DNA of 64,000 nucleotides from Nemertoderma westbladi (taxonomy: Eukaryota; Xenacoelomorpha; Nemertodermatida; Nemertodermatidae): assembly GCA_032718475.1 (NCBI GenBank), contig JAUCBJ010008054.1, forward strand, positions 1-64,000. Direction: 5' to 3'. This document shows positions 63,262-64,000 of the stretch, one piece after another. Numbering within the stretch: the stretch's first letter is position 1; the number at the start of each line of letters is the position of its first letter. The position numbers and the translations under genes are program-made. The notes below the pieces were generated by a model that worked only from the letters and a program-made list of their open reading frames with translations, was not told where the DNA came from and searched no databases.

Positions 63262-64000
63262 TCAAGTTTCTACAACGCTGGGAGGAAGTCGAAAGGGTAG
63301 GACCGTTCCGTCCATTGACACCTCGCTCTCTGACGTCGTTTGAATCCTAATGGGTTCCGGCAAAGCGTATCCTGTCCCTCCGCGTGGTTCTCTAGCAAGG
63401 GAAACTGTGCCCCGAGTCATCCGGATTTGCGACTTCGATGTCGTCCTCTCGGCGACATTTACTACTTTCTTTATCTCTTGTCCGGCCTTTTGGGCTCTGA
63501 GTATACGAAGTTGTGGATCATCTTGTGGGTGACGCGTCTTTTCAGCTAACGGCGTGGCCTTGAAGCCAGTCTCACGCAAAACGTCGGTCTCGTCTAGAAT
63601 GCACGAGGTTACGCGTTTGTGATAAAATACGCTCCTGTATGCCCAAGCTATCAAATGCCAAGCTCCTCGATTCCGCTGTTCAACTCGCAATTTGTCGAAT
63701 TCCCCGGCGGTAATCTTGTTCACCACAGTTTGAAAGTTCCAAGTATTCTTGTTGTACCTGTAGAAAGTAGTCCCGCACAACTTTAAATCCGCTATCCAGT
63801 GGCAATATATCCAACACCTCCAGAAGTTTGTCGTACTGAGGCATAGCCGACATGCTCATCTGCTAGATTCTCCCAATGGTCGAATAGCTGTCGAACGATT
63901 TTAACTGACATATGCTCATAGGGAACGTCTCTAAGTTGACATTCGGACGCCCTATGGCCTTTAATATTACAATATGTGCACTGCGCCACGAAACGCCAGC
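63262..64000 (-). pseudogene. Gag-like coding region with a CCHC knuckle, frameshifted, runs off the window
   Basis: From the right edge the minus strand encodes VAQCTYCNIKGHRASEC, a CX2CX4HX4C knuckle, then a helical segment (EHMSVKIVRQLFDHWENL). Near 63840 the readable frame changes and continues as a 172-residue ORF (63780-63262) with RYNKNTWNFQTVVNKITAGE, a basic middle and a serine/threonine-rich end. It is head-to-head with the BEL/Pao RNase H fragment, 55 bp apart, so two opposing fragments are joined here. A retrotransposon Gag is the best guess. The upstream end lies outside the window. Confidence 0.4.

Overview
The window looks like repeat-rich nuclear DNA of an animal, most likely a marine invertebrate. 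The reasons are: spliced genes with GT-AG introns whose phases match; BEL/Pao LTR retrotransposons, LINE and Penelope-like remnants, piggyBac-like and other terminal-inverted-repeat elements; many satellite arrays; and frequent short palindromes such as ACCGGT and AGGCCT. Echinoderm, hemichordate or tunicate would all fit. The sequence alone does not decide, and no rRNA, CRISPR array or convincing tRNA gene was seen.

Left third (1-25.7 kb). Most of it is decayed transposon DNA: the integrase tail of a BEL/Pao element with a probable 3' LTR (2.4-3.2 kb), a TIR element with a piggyBac-like element nested inside it (3.4-5.8 kb), a long broken reading frame of unknown family (6.6-9.0 kb), and a broken BEL/Pao pol followed by a Gag-type zinc-knuckle ORF (10.9-14.3 kb). 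Two intact, single-exon, host-like transporter genes sit inside this: a mitochondrial carrier (SLC25 family, minus strand, 16.5-17.3 kb) and a major facilitator protein close to MFSD9 (plus strand, 19.1-20.4 kb). A nested TIR element and a MITE follow (21.3-24.5 kb).

Middle third (25.7-42.4 kb). This holds an integrase-like N-terminal fragment, two intronless AT-rich ORFs of unknown family on the minus strand (26.3-28.1 kb), a BEL/Pao gag-protease remnant (30 kb), a two-exon minus-strand gene with repeated segments (33.3-34.6 kb), and a small intronless ORF resembling a divergent TATA-binding-protein fold (35.1-35.7 kb). Long 21-bp and 41-bp satellite arrays follow (38-40.3 kb).

Right third (42.4-64 kb). 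Two separate, divergent fragments of Polinton/Maverick (adintovirus-like) elements are present. Fragment A (minus, 42.4-47.7 kb) carries an integrase C-terminus, two penton-like paralogues (both broken), a small basic core-like protein, a probable double-jelly-roll major capsid protein, an adenain-type cysteine protease and a small gene of a DFQ-motif family. Fragment B (plus, 56.0-58.5 kb) repeats the last four genes in the same order. Neither has a DNA polymerase or packaging ATPase in the window. The integrase C-terminus of fragment A is in frame with, and spliceable to, three upstream exons of a DUF4806-type gene; the predicted four-exon chimera (47.2-50.0 kb) has matching phases at all three introns and is the most unusual gene here. 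The rest holds a gag-like ORF, 62-bp, 30-bp, 167-bp and 105-bp arrays, a Penelope-like reverse transcriptase fragment and BEL/Pao fragments running to the window end.

Family calls come from recognising motifs by eye. No alignment or database search was run.
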